Notes: a model not told the origin generated them from the letters alone. Positions 25,244-33,983 are shown, numbered from the stretch's first letter. The stretch is DNA of 64,000 nucleotides from Candidatus Poribacteria bacterium (GCA_018644665.1 JABGQA010000090.1:1-64000), one strand, 5' to 3'. Translations and numbers: made by a program.

Positions 25244-26308
25244 CTACAAGATGAGCATGGCGTCGCCGTAGCTATAGAAGCGATAACGCTCCCTCACGGC
25301 GACCTCGTACGCCGCGCGCATGAAATCATAACCCGCGAACGCGGCCACGAGCATCAGGAGCGACGACTTGGGGAGATGGAAGTTCGTGACGAGGGCGCCG
25401 ATTGCCCGGAACTCGTACCCGGGACGGATGAACAGGTCGGTGTCCCCGCTGCGCGCGGCGAGGGCGCCAGTGTCAGTTGATGCGGATTCCAGCGTCCTGA
25501 CGGACGTAGTGCCCACCGCAACGACTCGCCCGCCGTCGCTCCGAGCAGCATTGACCGCGGCCGCCGCGTCTGGCGACACCTCCGCCCACTCCGAGTGGAG
25601 TCGCACCTCCGCGAGCGGTCCGTCTTGCAGCGGACGGAACGTGCCAAGGCCGACGTGGAGCGTCAGCTCCGCGGAGCCGACGCCTGCCTCGGCCAACGAC
25701 GCCATGAGACCAGGCGTGAAGTGCAGGCCCGCCGTCGGCGCGGCGACGGCGCCGTCGCGGCTCGCGTACACGCATTGGTAACGCTTGTCGTCGTCGGCAT
25801 CGGCGTCGCGTGCGATGTAGGGTGGCAACGGGATCTCGCCGACAGAGCCGAGTGCGGCATGCACGCCGTCTGGCGCGTTCAGTCGCACCGCAAACACACC
25901 GTCCGGCAGACGCTCCACAACTTCCGCGCGCAGCTCGCCGCCGCCGACGACCACAGCCGTGCCGGGCGCCATCCTCCTGCCGGGCCGCAAGAGCGCTTCC
26001 CACGCGCCGTCGGCCCGCGGGCGTAACAGCAGCACCTCGACACTGCCACCCGTGTGCTCCCGCCGACCGTGCAGCCGCGCGCGCATCACCTTGGTGTTGT
26101 TGACGACGACCACATCAGGGGGCGAGAGGTACTCGACGATGTCGTGGAACGACCTGTGCTCGACCGAGTGGTCGGCGCGGCGCAAGACCATCAGGCGGGA
26201 CGCATCGCGTTCAGGCGCCGGTCGCTGGGCGATGAGTTCCCCTGGGAGGCGGTAGTCGAAGTCCTGGACGTGCAGAGGCGGCCCACCCTCCGGCTGCCGG
26301 CGCGTCAC
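25244..26308 (-). CDS. queA: tRNA preQ1(34) S-adenosylmethionine ribosyltransferase-isomerase
   Basis: QueA transfers the ribosyl part of SAM to preQ1 at tRNA position 34, giving epoxyqueuosine. The 354-residue product has the full family pattern: DFDYRLPGELIAQRPAPERDASR, VVVNNTKVMRARL, APTAGLHFTP, LTLHVGLGTFRP, VGTTSVRTLES and the C-terminal LVTNFHLPKSSLLMLVAAFAG. Start is GTG at 26308, which overlaps the stop of the preceding PhyH gene (GTGA). It precedes yajC. No tgt gene is in the window, so queuosine formation is inferred from queA alone. Confidence 0.95.
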   Translation of the reverse strand: MTRRQPEGGPPLHVQDFDYRLPGELIAQRPAPERDASRLMVLRRADHSVEHRSFHDIVEYLSPPDVVVVNNTKVMRARLHGRREHTGGSVEVLLLRPRADGAWEALLRPGRRMAPGTAVVVGGGELRAEVVERLPDGVFAVRLNAPDGVHAALGSVGEIPLPPYIARDADADDDKRYQCVYASRDGAVAAPTAGLHFTPGLMASLAEAGVGSAELTLHVGLGTFRPLQDGPLAEVRLHSEWAEVSPDAAAAVNAARSDGGRVVAVGTTSVRTLESASTDTGALAARSGDTDLFIRPGYEFRAIGALVTNFHLPKSSLLMLVAAFAGYDFMRAAYEVAVRERYRFYSYGDAMLIL

Positions 26309-27078
26309 ATGACCTCGCTAAGGTCCGGCTGCGCCCAGACGCCCGTTGTGTTTGACAGGATCTCGCGCTGCCGAGGGGTAACCGCATCCATCGTGGCCGG
26401 CGCGGGCGCGTATCCTGACCATACGCCGGCGTCTACGCGGCCGAAGTTCACGATGATCGTCTGCCTGGTCGCATCGGTGCTGTTCGGTCGGCCGTTGTGC
26501 AGCAGCCCCTCGTTGAACAGGATGATGTCGCCGGCGGAGACATCGTCGAACACGTGCTGGCCGGGCAGGTCTATTCTTCCCTTGGTCTCCACCGGCAACC
26601 TCGAACGGTGCGACCCCGGGACGACTACGAACTCGCCGCCGCCGGGCCCGACGTCGGTGACGCAGTAGAACGCTTTGACCATCGGGCAGATGAAGGCTCC
26701 CCCGACGACATGGCCCACGACATGCTCGCTGACGCCACGGTGCCAGCCGCCGCCCTCGTAGCCGGGCGCCGTGTAGTAGAGTTCGTTGTCGATGTGCCGG
26801 TAGTCGGCGCCGAGGAACTCCACGAGGTACGGCTCGACGGCGGGGTGGTCAAGGAAGCCTGCGAACCGCGGGTCGGCGTCGATCACGCGCGAGATGGGAC
26901 GGTTGAGGTGGTACTGCACCCTCTCGGCATCGTCGGCGTTGAGCGCGCTGGTATCCACCGACTCGACACCCGCGATCCAACGGCCGTAGTCGACAAGCTC
27001 TCCCGCGGTCAGCGCTCCCCGCAGGTGGATGTACCCCTGCACGTCGAACTCGAAGCGCGCGTCGTCGCTGATCGGCAT
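26305..27078 (-). CDS. PhyH-family protein with H-R-G (H-x-G) metal motif
   Basis: From the ATG at 27078 (GAGG about nine bases upstream) the product has 257 residues; an earlier start at 27123 adds an Arg-rich stretch that overlaps the preceding gene. PhyH landmarks are NELYYTAPGYEGGGWHRGVSEH, FYCVTDVGPGGGEFVVVPGSHRS, GDIILFNEGLLHNG (His194) and the likely Arg205 (TRQTIIVNF). The metal segment is WHRG: His113 followed two residues later by Gly115 rather than Asp. That matches the halogenase-type H-x-G pattern in form. The stop overlaps queA. Function is not deducible; hydroxylase, halogenase or a loss of activity are all possible. Confidence 0.84.
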   Translation of the reverse strand: MPISDDARFEFDVQGYIHLRGALTAGELVDYGRWIAGVESVDTSALNADDAERVQYHLNRPISRVIDADPRFAGFLDHPAVEPYLVEFLGADYRHIDNELYYTAPGYEGGGWHRGVSEHVVGHVVGGAFICPMVKAFYCVTDVGPGGGEFVVVPGSHRSRLPVETKGRIDLPGQHVFDDVSAGDIILFNEGLLHNGRPNSTDATRQTIIVNFGRVDAGVWSGYAPAPATMDAVTPRQREILSNTTGVWAQPDLSEVM

Positions 27079-27107
27079 GCGTCGGCCTCGTCGGTGAAGA
27101 CGTCTGG

Positions 27108-28175
27108 CTACGGACCGGGCCATTCGTCCCTTGGCACGTTGCGGTAGACGTCCTCAAGCGCGTGGAACCCGTCCCCTACCACAACCGAGTACAGGTTGTC
27201 GGCGTGGATCTGGACGGGATCGAGCAGCACGGAACGGACATCTGTCTTACCGTTCGGGATCACGCCATCGGCGGCGATCTCCTCACCCTTAGCGAGCGCG
27301 ACCGCGAGTTCCGCGGCGCGCGTGGCCAGGGGCTGCAACGGCTTGTAGACGGTCACCGTCTGTGACCCCTCGACGACGCGCTGACAGGCAGCCATATCTG
27401 CGTCCTGGCCGCTGACAGCGACGACACCATCAAGTCCCTGGGCGCGAAGCGCGGCAATGGCCCCGCCGGCGGTGCCGTCGTTGGAGGCGACGATCGCGTC
27501 GATGGCGTTGTCGTTGGCGGTGAGCGCGTTTTCGACGTGCTTGAGCGCCTCGTCAGGATCCCAGTTGTCGGTGAACTGGTCGCCGACGATGCGGATCGCC
27601 CCACTGTCGATGAACGGCTGTAGCGCCCGCATTTGTCCCTTGCGCAGCAGGTGGGCGTTGTTGTCGGATGGCGAGCCGCCGAGAAGGAAGTACGATCCGG
27701 TTGGCTTCACGCGGATGAGGTACTCCGCCTGCATGTAACCCACGCGCTCGTTGTCGAACGAGATGTAGAGGTCAAGGTCGCAGTCTCGGATGATCCGATC
27801 GTACGCGAGGACGGGGACGCCCTGCGCGTGCGCGGCCTCCACGATCCGCGCGGCAGCTACGCCGTCTCGGGGGATCGCGACGAGGACGTCGACGTCCTGC
27901 ACTAATAGGTTCTCGGCCTGCGAGTTCTGACGGACGGGGTCGCTGTCAGCGGACTGCACAAGGACTTCCGCCCCTAGCTCCTGCGCGCGAGCGACGAACA
28001 GGTCGCGGTCGCGTGTCCACCGCTCGACGCGCAACGAATCCATGGACAGGCCGATGCGCACCGGTCCTGTCGGCCCCGCCGCATCGCCACCACCCTTGCA
28101 GGCCATGAGGCCTACGAGAGCGACGACGGCAACCACGGCCGGCGCCGATCGGAGGCCGAGTCGGGGCCGTTTCAT
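27108..28175 (-). CDS. XylF-like sugar ABC transporter substrate-binding lipoprotein
   Basis: The 355-residue product has a lipoprotein signal ending in ALVGLMACKGGG, so it is anchored in the periplasm or on the outer face. The mature part is a type I periplasmic sugar-binding protein close to D-xylose-binding XylF: RIGLSMDSLRVERWTRDRD, VLVAIPRDGVAAARIVEAA, VPVLAYDRII, SFDNERVGYMQAEYL, VASNDGTAGGAIAAL and AVSGQDADMAACQRV. It would capture a pentose or related sugar. No sugar-transporter ATPase or permease is nearby, so it is an orphan here, or a sensor. It lies 18 bases after the FlgT-like gene and may share its promoter. Confidence 0.88.
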   Translation of the reverse strand: MKRPRLGLRSAPAVVAVVALVGLMACKGGGDAAGPTGPVRIGLSMDSLRVERWTRDRDLFVARAQELGAEVLVQSADSDPVRQNSQAENLLVQDVDVLVAIPRDGVAAARIVEAAHAQGVPVLAYDRIIRDCDLDLYISFDNERVGYMQAEYLIRVKPTGSYFLLGGSPSDNNAHLLRKGQMRALQPFIDSGAIRIVGDQFTDNWDPDEALKHVENALTANDNAIDAIVASNDGTAGGAIAALRAQGLDGVVAVSGQDADMAACQRVVEGSQTVTVYKPLQPLATRAAELAVALAKGEEIAADGVIPNGKTDVRSVLLDPVQIHADNLYSVVVGDGFHALEDVYRNVPRDEWPGP

Positions 28176-28193
28176 ACTGTACTCCTCCGGCGC

Positions 28194-29474
28194 CTAGCGC
28201 GATTGACCGCCCGAGTCCGGCGAGTCCGGGGCCGGGTCGTCTGTTGGCGCCGGGAGGAGTCGGACAACGTCGCCCTCCTCCGCCACGCCGTCGGTTACGC
28301 GTGTCCTCGACAGCTTGTCGCGCGCTACCTCGATCACCTCGATCGCGCCGACCGGCGTCTCGGTCGCGCCGAGGCGCTCTCCGGTGTCGGGATCAGTGAT
28401 GGCCTCACCCTCGCGCAGGACGCGGAACACATCGCCGGGCGCGATGCCATGCCGCGTGCCGAGGTTGATGTAGACATCGCCCGTCTCGCGTTCGATGAAG
28501 GCGACCTTGCCCACGAGCACTACGGGGGGCTCATCCGCACTGTCGTCGGGCAAGGGAGGTCCGACGCGCTCGCGCACCTCGCGGACCAGCTCAGCCATGA
28601 CGTCCTGCGTTACGCGCCCGAGGAGCGTCCGTCGGAAATTCGGCGCCCTGCCAGGCGTCGCGGGTGTGTCCCAGCCCTCACGTCCGAATGCGATCTGGTT
28701 CAGCGCCTCCGGGTTGACAACGGGGGCGCCCTGCACGCGCGGAAGGAGAGGCTGCGGGCCGATGCGCGCGGACGGCCCCGCATCGGACACCCCGGCTTCG
28801 AGGGGGCCGGACTTCACACTCGCCGTGGTGAAGCGCTGCCCGCGCGAGACGCGCTTCGCCATGATCTCCGTGCCAGTCCGCCCATGTACGGTGAAGTCGA
28901 CCTCGACGCCCGCGACGTAGTATGCGCCGACAACCCCTACCGCCGCCGAGGCCTCGACGGTCGCTGCGATGGAACCGGATCCGGCCCCTGTCTGACCGCT
29001 CACATCCTTGCGGTACATGCCGCGCGCACGCTCTTGCTTGAACGACCGGATCACGCCCTCAACCAGGGCTGTCGCGTTCAGACGTTCCGCCAGGAGACGA
29101 CGAGCGTCTCCGCTCCTGCGAAGGTCGCGGGCGGAAATGTCGAGTTCCCGCATGGCCGCGTCCGCCTCCTCGGGCGCGATCGCTTCGTAGCCGTACGCGT
29201 CGCCGAGAGTCGACACCAGCATGTCTCGGAAGCCGACGTCAAGCTCCCAATACTCGCGCTGTCCCCGTGACCTCCCAAAGAGGCCCGCGAGCGGCCCGAA
29301 GACCAGGCACCCGCACCCGTGCGGGGAATCGAACCCGGAATGGTCCAAGAACTCCAAGGCGAGCACGCGCTTGTCCTGCGCAACGACCGGCGCCGCGAGG
29401 ACGCAGCAAACGAGCGCGATCGCGGCCGTCCGTAGCAGGGCGTGGCCGCCCAAGCGAAATGCAGTCAGTGCCAA
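28194..29474 (-). CDS. Exported CsgG/FlgT-like protein
   Basis: The 426-residue product starts with a TTG at 29474, six bases after AGGGGA, and has a signal peptide (ALLRTAAIALVCCVLAAPVVAQ region). The first half resembles CsgG/LpoB-type proteins of the cell envelope, with a Rossmann-like nucleotide-free fold (RVLALEFLDHSGFD, ELDVGFRDMLVSTLGDAYGYE, DARRLLAERLNATALVEGVI). The C-terminus (about 320-410) matches the FlgT C-terminal domain: GKVAFIERETGDVYINLGTR, GIAPGDVFRVLREG and EVIEVARDKLSRTRV. It is periplasmic or outer-membrane associated. A CsgG-like secretion channel is unlikely, as the sequence lacks the lipobox. Function in this host is unknown. Confidence 0.72.
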   Translation of the reverse strand: MALTAFRLGGHALLRTAAIALVCCVLAAPVVAQDKRVLALEFLDHSGFDSPHGCGCLVFGPLAGLFGRSRGQREYWELDVGFRDMLVSTLGDAYGYEAIAPEEADAAMRELDISARDLRRSGDARRLLAERLNATALVEGVIRSFKQERARGMYRKDVSGQTGAGSGSIAATVEASAAVGVVGAYYVAGVEVDFTVHGRTGTEIMAKRVSRGQRFTTASVKSGPLEAGVSDAGPSARIGPQPLLPRVQGAPVVNPEALNQIAFGREGWDTPATPGRAPNFRRTLLGRVTQDVMAELVREVRERVGPPLPDDSADEPPVVLVGKVAFIERETGDVYINLGTRHGIAPGDVFRVLREGEAITDPDTGERLGATETPVGAIEVIEVARDKLSRTRVTDGVAEEGDVVRLLPAPTDDPAPDSPDSGGQSR

Positions 29475-29498
29475 GTGTGTCCCCTGTTGCCGCAGGCG

Positions 29499-29528
29499 AT
29501 TCTAGGCGTGGCGACGCTGAAGTGTCAA
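29499..29528 (-). promoter_or_regulatory. Strong sigma70-type promoter for the exported protein operon
   Basis: On the minus strand TTGACA (29528-29523, perfect -35) is followed after 18 bases by TAGAAT (29504-29499, five of six). The TTG start of the CsgG/FlgT-like gene is 25 bases below the -10, giving a very short leader. It may drive the whole run to 24043. Confidence 0.65.
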
Positions 29529-29597
29529 GGATGGTGGTGGCGTTTCTGCGTCCGCCTGGCGTTGCCTCGCACCCGTCGTTCGGCGACTATAGCGGGC

Positions 29598-31409
29598 ATG
29601 ATCCACCTGACCGAACGTGTGCGCGTCTACACCGGCCACATTAACGTCGGCGTCCTCCTGGCCGATGACGGAGCCGTCCTCATAGACTGCTGTGCGGATG
29701 CTGCGCAGGCCGTGGGCCGCCTGGCACCGGCGGGGGTGGGTAAGGTCGCGTTCACACACTACCACCGGGACCAGACCGGAGGGCTGACCGCACTAGCGTC
29801 GGCCGGCGCCCGAGTGTGCGTCCCAGAGGGCGAACGCGATCTGTTCGACAATGTCGAAGCGCACTGGGCCGACCCCGCTCGGCGATGGCATCTGTACGAT
29901 GACCACCCGTTCCCCCCTGTGCGAACCACGTCCGTGCCGGTGGCTCAGTCCTACGCGAATGGTGACACATTCCTGCATGGCGACACGCGCGTCACCGTCC
30001 TCCACACGCCCGGCCACACGAACGGCAGCGTGTCGTACCTGGTGGACGACGACGGCCGTCGCGTTGCGTTCGTAGGTGATGTCCTCTGCGAGGGTGGCCG
30101 GTTGTGGGACATCCACAGCCTGCAGAAGGGCGAGGAGGGCCTCACGGACTACCACGGATTTCTAGGCGCCCGGGCGGAGTTGGCGGAAAGTCTCGAACGC
30201 CTGAGAGACGCGGCCCCCGACGTGATCGTGCCCTCGCACGGTGGGATCATCCAGGATCCGCAAGGCGCCATCGCGGCGCTCCTGGAGAGGCTCGAGGCCT
30301 GCTACGATCAGTACGCATCGGTGTCCGCCCTGCGCTTCTACTTCCCGCGCATGTTCACTGAGTTCGACGGTCGCGAAGACCACATGCCCATCCGTGACGG
30401 CATGGACCCTCCGTCGTTCCTGCGCCATGTAGGCACTAGCTGGATTGTCGTGTCGGACAACCGCGAAGCGTACGTCATGGACTGCGGATCCCCGCGCGTG
30501 CTGGAGTCGCTCGGAGAAATGCGCGAAGGGGGCGAGATCGACAGCGTCACAGGGCTGTGGATCACTCACTACCACGACGACCATGTAGACGAGATTCCGG
30601 CATTCCAGGCTGCGCACGACTGCGTCACGCGGGCTGACGGCACGGTGGCGGATGTCGTCACGAGGCCGGCTGCTCATCGGATACCGTGCATCTCGCCTTC
30701 GGTCGCGCGTGTCGACCACGTGACCGCCGAGGGGGAGTCGTGGGAGTGGAACGAGTTCCGCATGACCGCATACCACTTCCCCGGCCAGACGTACTACCAC
30801 GGTGGCCTGCTCGCCGAAGGCCACGGCACGCGCCTGTTCTTTGCTGGCGACTCGTTCACGCCGGGAGGCATGGACGATTACTGCGCGATGAACCGCAACC
30901 TGCTCGGGCGAGGGCGCGGGTACGACAGGTGTTTGGCGCTCTTGGAAGAGCTGAAGCCCACGCACATCTTCAACTGCCACGTCGACGCCGCATTCGCCTT
31001 CACGGACGCGCAGGTGCTGCAGATGCGTGAGAACCTGCGCGCGCGTGAGGAAAGCTTCGGCGATCTCTGCGCGTGGGAGCACGTCAACTACGGTCTGGAC
31101 ATGCACTGGGTACGATGCGACCCGTACGAGCAGCGCGTCGCGGCGGGTGACGCAGCCACCGTGCGTGTGTGCGTCACGAACTATTCCGACGGGGCGCGCG
31201 TCGTAGGGGCGCAGCTCGATACGCCGTCGGGATGGTCGGCGCCGGCGACGGCCTCCGCAACGATTCCGGCCGGCGCCGACGGCTCCGTGCCCTTCCGCGT
31301 CCGGGTACCGTTGGGCACGCCCTCGGGTAGATACGTTGTTCCCGCGGACATCACATACCACGGTCGGCCGCTTGGGCCGATCCGCGAGGCCATCGTGGAG
31401 GTCGTGTGA
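29598..31409 (+). CDS. Double metallo-beta-lactamase domain protein with C-terminal NEW3-like domain
   Basis: From the ATG at 29598 the product has 603 residues. Domain one (about 1-240) is a metallo-beta-lactamase fold with THYHRDQ (His54, His56, Asp58; the usual next His is Gln59), HTPGHTNGSVSYLV, FVGDVLCEGG and SHGG. Domain two (about 265-510) has the intact HYHDDH (His324, His326, Asp328, His329), FPGQTYYHGG, FFAGDSFTPGG and FNCHVD. The last roughly 80 residues form an immunoglobulin-like CARDB/NEW3-type domain (VCVTNYSDGARVVGAQL, VPFRVRVPLGT). No signal peptide is visible. Two hydrolase folds in one chain suggest an ancient tandem duplication, with the first possibly degraded. Substrate unknown. 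Confidence 0.82.
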   Translation: MIHLTERVRVYTGHINVGVLLADDGAVLIDCCADAAQAVGRLAPAGVGKVAFTHYHRDQTGGLTALASAGARVCVPEGERDLFDNVEAHWADPARRWHLYDDHPFPPVRTTSVPVAQSYANGDTFLHGDTRVTVLHTPGHTNGSVSYLVDDDGRRVAFVGDVLCEGGRLWDIHSLQKGEEGLTDYHGFLGARAELAESLERLRDAAPDVIVPSHGGIIQDPQGAIAALLERLEACYDQYASVSALRFYFPRMFTEFDGREDHMPIRDGMDPPSFLRHVGTSWIVVSDNREAYVMDCGSPRVLESLGEMREGGEIDSVTGLWITHYHDDHVDEIPAFQAAHDCVTRADGTVADVVTRPAAHRIPCISPSVARVDHVTAEGESWEWNEFRMTAYHFPGQTYYHGGLLAEGHGTRLFFAGDSFTPGGMDDYCAMNRNLLGRGRGYDRCLALLEELKPTHIFNCHVDAAFAFTDAQVLQMRENLRAREESFGDLCAWEHVNYGLDMHWVRCDPYEQRVAAGDAATVRVCVTNYSDGARVVGAQLDTPSGWSAPATASATIPAGADGSVPFRVRVPLGTPSGRYVVPADITYHGRPLGPIREAIVEVV

Positions 31410-31437
31410 TCCCGCCCGAACACTGGAAGCGCCTCTT

Positions 31438-32433
31438 TTGACACGACTGGCGTTACTCTACGAATTGGCGGCGCGACTGGAGAAGCGCGCGGACCAGACC
31501 GCCGTCATGGCGCCGGTCATGCAGGTAGACGACATACCTGCGCGTGTCACAACGCCGTACGGGTTCCACCTGTGCGGGCCCTCCCACAACGCCGTCATGT
31601 TGGCCGCGATGCGGCTGAGCGGCTCGCACCCGTACGAGCCGTTGGTGTCGCTCCTGGCACTCTACATGACGCGGGCGGGGGGCACCTTCATCGACATCGG
31701 AGCCAACATCGGGTACTTCAGCCTTCTCGTCGCGAGGAATACCGGTGGGCCCCTGCGGGTGCACGCCCTCGAGCCGCTGCCGGAGAACTTCCGTTGGGTG
31801 CGCGAGAACGTCGCAGCGAACGGGCTTGGCGACGACATCATGGCGTACGCCGTGGCCGCCGGCGCGGCGGCGGGCGAGGCATCCATGTCCAGCTACGGCA
31901 CCGGCGCGTCCTTGATCGAGGGATGGGACGGAGGCAAGGGCGACGAGCAACCGAAGGTTCTCGTGCCGGTCCGGCGCCTGGACGACCTCTTCGCGCCGGA
32001 TGAGTTGCCTGGGCCGATCACCATCAAGATGGACGTCGAGGGGTACGAGTCGGAGGCAGTCAAAGGGGCCCCTCGCCTCCTGGCGTCGGAGTCCGTGCGC
32101 TGCGTCCTGATGGAGCTTGGTTACGGTCTCAACGATGACGTCTACAACACCACCGCCCGGGACACACTGGCCCGGATGGCCGACCACGGCTACCTCTGCT
32201 ACGGGCACCACTCACCCGTGAATGGGCGCGTCGGGGTCGAGGACGTGCGCCTGTGGTCGCCAGATGATCCCGAGATACAGAACGCTGAGCGTTGGCCGAC
32301 GAACTGGGCATTCGTACGGCCAGACCCAACGTGGGATGCGCTCGTGAGCGGTCTGCGTACGCTTTACGGCATGTTCTGCTCGACGGGGCATCGCACGGTG
32401 GCCGAGATCCGGCGATTCCTCGACGGGTTGTGA
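31438..32433 (+). CDS. FkbM family SAM methyltransferase
   Basis: The product is a FkbM-type O-methyltransferase of about 331 residues. SAM-binding motif I is FIDIGANIGYFSLLVARN; then come VHALEPLPENFRWVRENV and the later MDVEGYESEAVKGAP, which defines the family. FkbM enzymes methylate hydroxyls on sugars and polyketides. I use the TTG at 31438, with GGAAG eight bases upstream, because it lies just after the previous stop at 31409; ATG at 31507 is an alternative that removes about 23 residues but still leaves the fold whole. No signal peptide. It may be co-transcribed with the metallo-beta-lactamase gene. Confidence 0.85.
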   Translation: MTRLALLYELAARLEKRADQTAVMAPVMQVDDIPARVTTPYGFHLCGPSHNAVMLAAMRLSGSHPYEPLVSLLALYMTRAGGTFIDIGANIGYFSLLVARNTGGPLRVHALEPLPENFRWVRENVAANGLGDDIMAYAVAAGAAAGEASMSSYGTGASLIEGWDGGKGDEQPKVLVPVRRLDDLFAPDELPGPITIKMDVEGYESEAVKGAPRLLASESVRCVLMELGYGLNDDVYNTTARDTLARMADHGYLCYGHHSPVNGRVGVEDVRLWSPDDPEIQNAERWPTNWAFVRPDPTWDALVSGLRTLYGMFCSTGHRTVAEIRRFLDGL

Positions 32434-32446
32434 CCGTCGCCGCGAT

Positions 32447-32476
32447 TTGGCGATCCGCGGCTGACGGGCCTACACT
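32447..32476 (+). promoter_or_regulatory. Candidate sigma70 promoter for tpx
   Basis: TTGGCG (32447-32452) is separated by 18 bases from TACACT (32471-32476), each matching consensus at four of six positions. The tpx ATG is 70 bases downstream. Confidence 0.4.
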
Positions 32477-32545
32477 CTCCTGTGGCCGCGATGGCGGTCC
32501 ACCGACCCACAACTTGGCACGGCTATACGAAAGGCAGATGGTCAC

Positions 32546-33064
32546 ATGGCGACGGAACACACAGGCCTCGTCACGTTCCAGGGCGGAGCTCTCACCCTTG
32601 TGGGTGACGCCGTAGCGGTTGGCGACCCCGCGCCGGCATTCACCATCGGCTCCGGTCTCGCGGATCTCGCATCTTTGAGCGACTACGCGGGCAAGGTCGT
32701 CGTCCTTAACGTCGTCCCGTCACTCGACACGCCCGTGTGCGATGTCCAGACGCGACGATTCAACGAAATCGCGACGGGCGCGGGCGACAACGTGGTCGTG
32801 CTGACGATCAGCATGGACCTACCACCGGCACAGGCGCGATGGTGCGGGGCGGCGGATGCCGAGAACGTGGTGTGTCTGTCAGACTACCGCGATCATTCGT
32901 TCGGCCACGCTTACGGCGTGTACATCAAGGAAATCGCGATCCTCGCGCGAAGCGTCTGGGTCATCGATGGCCCCGGTGTCGTGCAGTACAAGCAGATCGT
33001 CCCCGAGACCGTGGACGAGCCCGACTACGACGCCGCAGTCGCGGCCGTCGAGGCGCTCGCGTAG
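32546..33064 (+). CDS. tpx: Thiol peroxidase
   Basis: Tpx is a two-Cys peroxiredoxin that reduces alkyl hydroperoxides with thioredoxin. The 172-residue product has the peroxidatic Cys65 in VPSLDTPVCDVQTRRFN and the resolving Cys100 in ARWCGAADAENVV, as in the E. coli enzyme (Cys61, Cys95). A further Cys110 is present. AAGG lies eleven bases before the ATG. It is cytoplasmic. It is monocistronic by layout, with a separate promoter candidate and about 150 bases before the next gene. This gives the host an alkyl-peroxide defence. Confidence 0.94.
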   Translation: MATEHTGLVTFQGGALTLVGDAVAVGDPAPAFTIGSGLADLASLSDYAGKVVVLNVVPSLDTPVCDVQTRRFNEIATGAGDNVVVLTISMDLPPAQARWCGAADAENVVCLSDYRDHSFGHAYGVYIKEIAILARSVWVIDGPGVVQYKQIVPETVDEPDYDAAVAAVEALA

Positions 33065-33215
33065 GACCCCTCGAGCAGCGCCGGGCGGCGCGGGTGGTGT
33101 TGCACCAACGCTGCGTCGCCTGGCGCCCCGCTCCGTCGCTTCCTCCGCCGGTCGTGAGGTGGCATAATCCCACCGGCGCCCCTACCGGGCGCCCGCCCTC
33201 ACACCTGGACCACAC

Positions 33216-33983
33216 ATGATCCTCCAATGGGCCGCCGCTGCCGCCGCGTTCATCTTCGTGTTCGTGAACACGTTCCGGGTGCTCCGCGAATACGAACGCG
33301 CGGTCGTCTTCAGGCTGGGGCGCTTCACCGGAGTGCGCGGCCCCGGGCTCATTGTGCTGCTGCCGTTCTTCGATCGCGTGGTCAAGGTCGACCTACGGAT
33401 CTACACGGACGACATCCCGCCGCAGGACGTCATCACGCGGGACAACGTGTCGGTGACTGTGAACGCCGTGGTGTACCGTCGCATCGTCGACCCCCAGCGC
33501 GCGATCCTCGGTGTCGAGGACGTTGCATTCGCGACGGCGCAGGTGGCGCAGACCACGCTCCGAAGCGCCCTCGGCCGGGCCGACCTCGATACGCTGCTGA
33601 CCAAGCAGGAGGATCTGGCCGGCGACCTGCAGTCCATGATCGCCCAACAGGTGGCGGAGTGGGGAGTGGACATCCTGTCCGTAGAGATGAAGGATGTACA
33701 ACTGCCGGAAACGATGAAGCGCGCGCTCGCTAAGAGGGCCGAGGCGGAACGCGAACGGCGCGCGAAGGTGATCCACGCCGATGGCGAGCTTGCCGCGGCG
33801 GCCCAACTCTCCCGGTCCGCCGAGATCCTCGCCCGCCAGCCGACGGCCATGCACCTGCGGTTCCTGCAGAGCATCACTGAGGTGGCCTCCGAGAACAACA
33901 GTACGACGATTGTGCCGCTCCCGCTCCAGTTCCTGCGCTCGCTGATGGCCAAGGTCGCGCCTGCCTCCAGCAGCGGTCAGTGA
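33216..33983 (+). CDS. SPFH/Band 7 slipin-like membrane protein
   Basis: The 255-residue product has one N-terminal hydrophobic segment (AAAAAAFIFVFVNTFRVL) followed by the SPFH/Band 7 domain: REYERAVVFRLGRFTGVRGPG, VLLPFFDRVVKVDLRIY, VNAVVYRRIVDP, and an Ala/Glu-rich helical stretch (KRALAKRAEAERERRAKV). This is the stomatin/slipin type, forming membrane rings or scaffolding. Its stop overlaps the J-domain gene start as GTGA, so the two are translationally coupled. In some bacteria slipins pair with NfeD; here the partner is a J-domain protein instead. A CATAAT at 33163-33168 and a small GC hairpin at 33175-33193 lie in its leader, but the -35 is poor. Confidence 0.88.
   Translation: MILQWAAAAAAFIFVFVNTFRVLREYERAVVFRLGRFTGVRGPGLIVLLPFFDRVVKVDLRIYTDDIPPQDVITRDNVSVTVNAVVYRRIVDPQRAILGVEDVAFATAQVAQTTLRSALGRADLDTLLTKQEDLAGDLQSMIAQQVAEWGVDILSVEMKDVQLPETMKRALAKRAEAERERRAKVIHADGELAAAAQLSRSAEILARQPTAMHLRFLQSITEVASENNSTTIVPLPLQFLRSLMAKVAPASSSGQ

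Noticed and set aside
26305..27078. Naming the H-x-G PhyH proteins as halogenases
   Set aside because: The motif alone is suggestive; the family is broad and no substrate or halide evidence exists, so they are listed as PhyH-family only.
30162..31361. Minus-strand open frame of about 400 codons
   Set aside because: It mirrors the double metallo-beta-lactamase gene, whose HYHDDH motif is on the plus strand; the minus product is Arg/Val-rich with no motif.
33175..33193. GC-rich hairpin in the leader of the slipin gene
   Set aside because: A seven-base-pair stem in GC-rich DNA without a T run, so not called a terminator or riboswitch.
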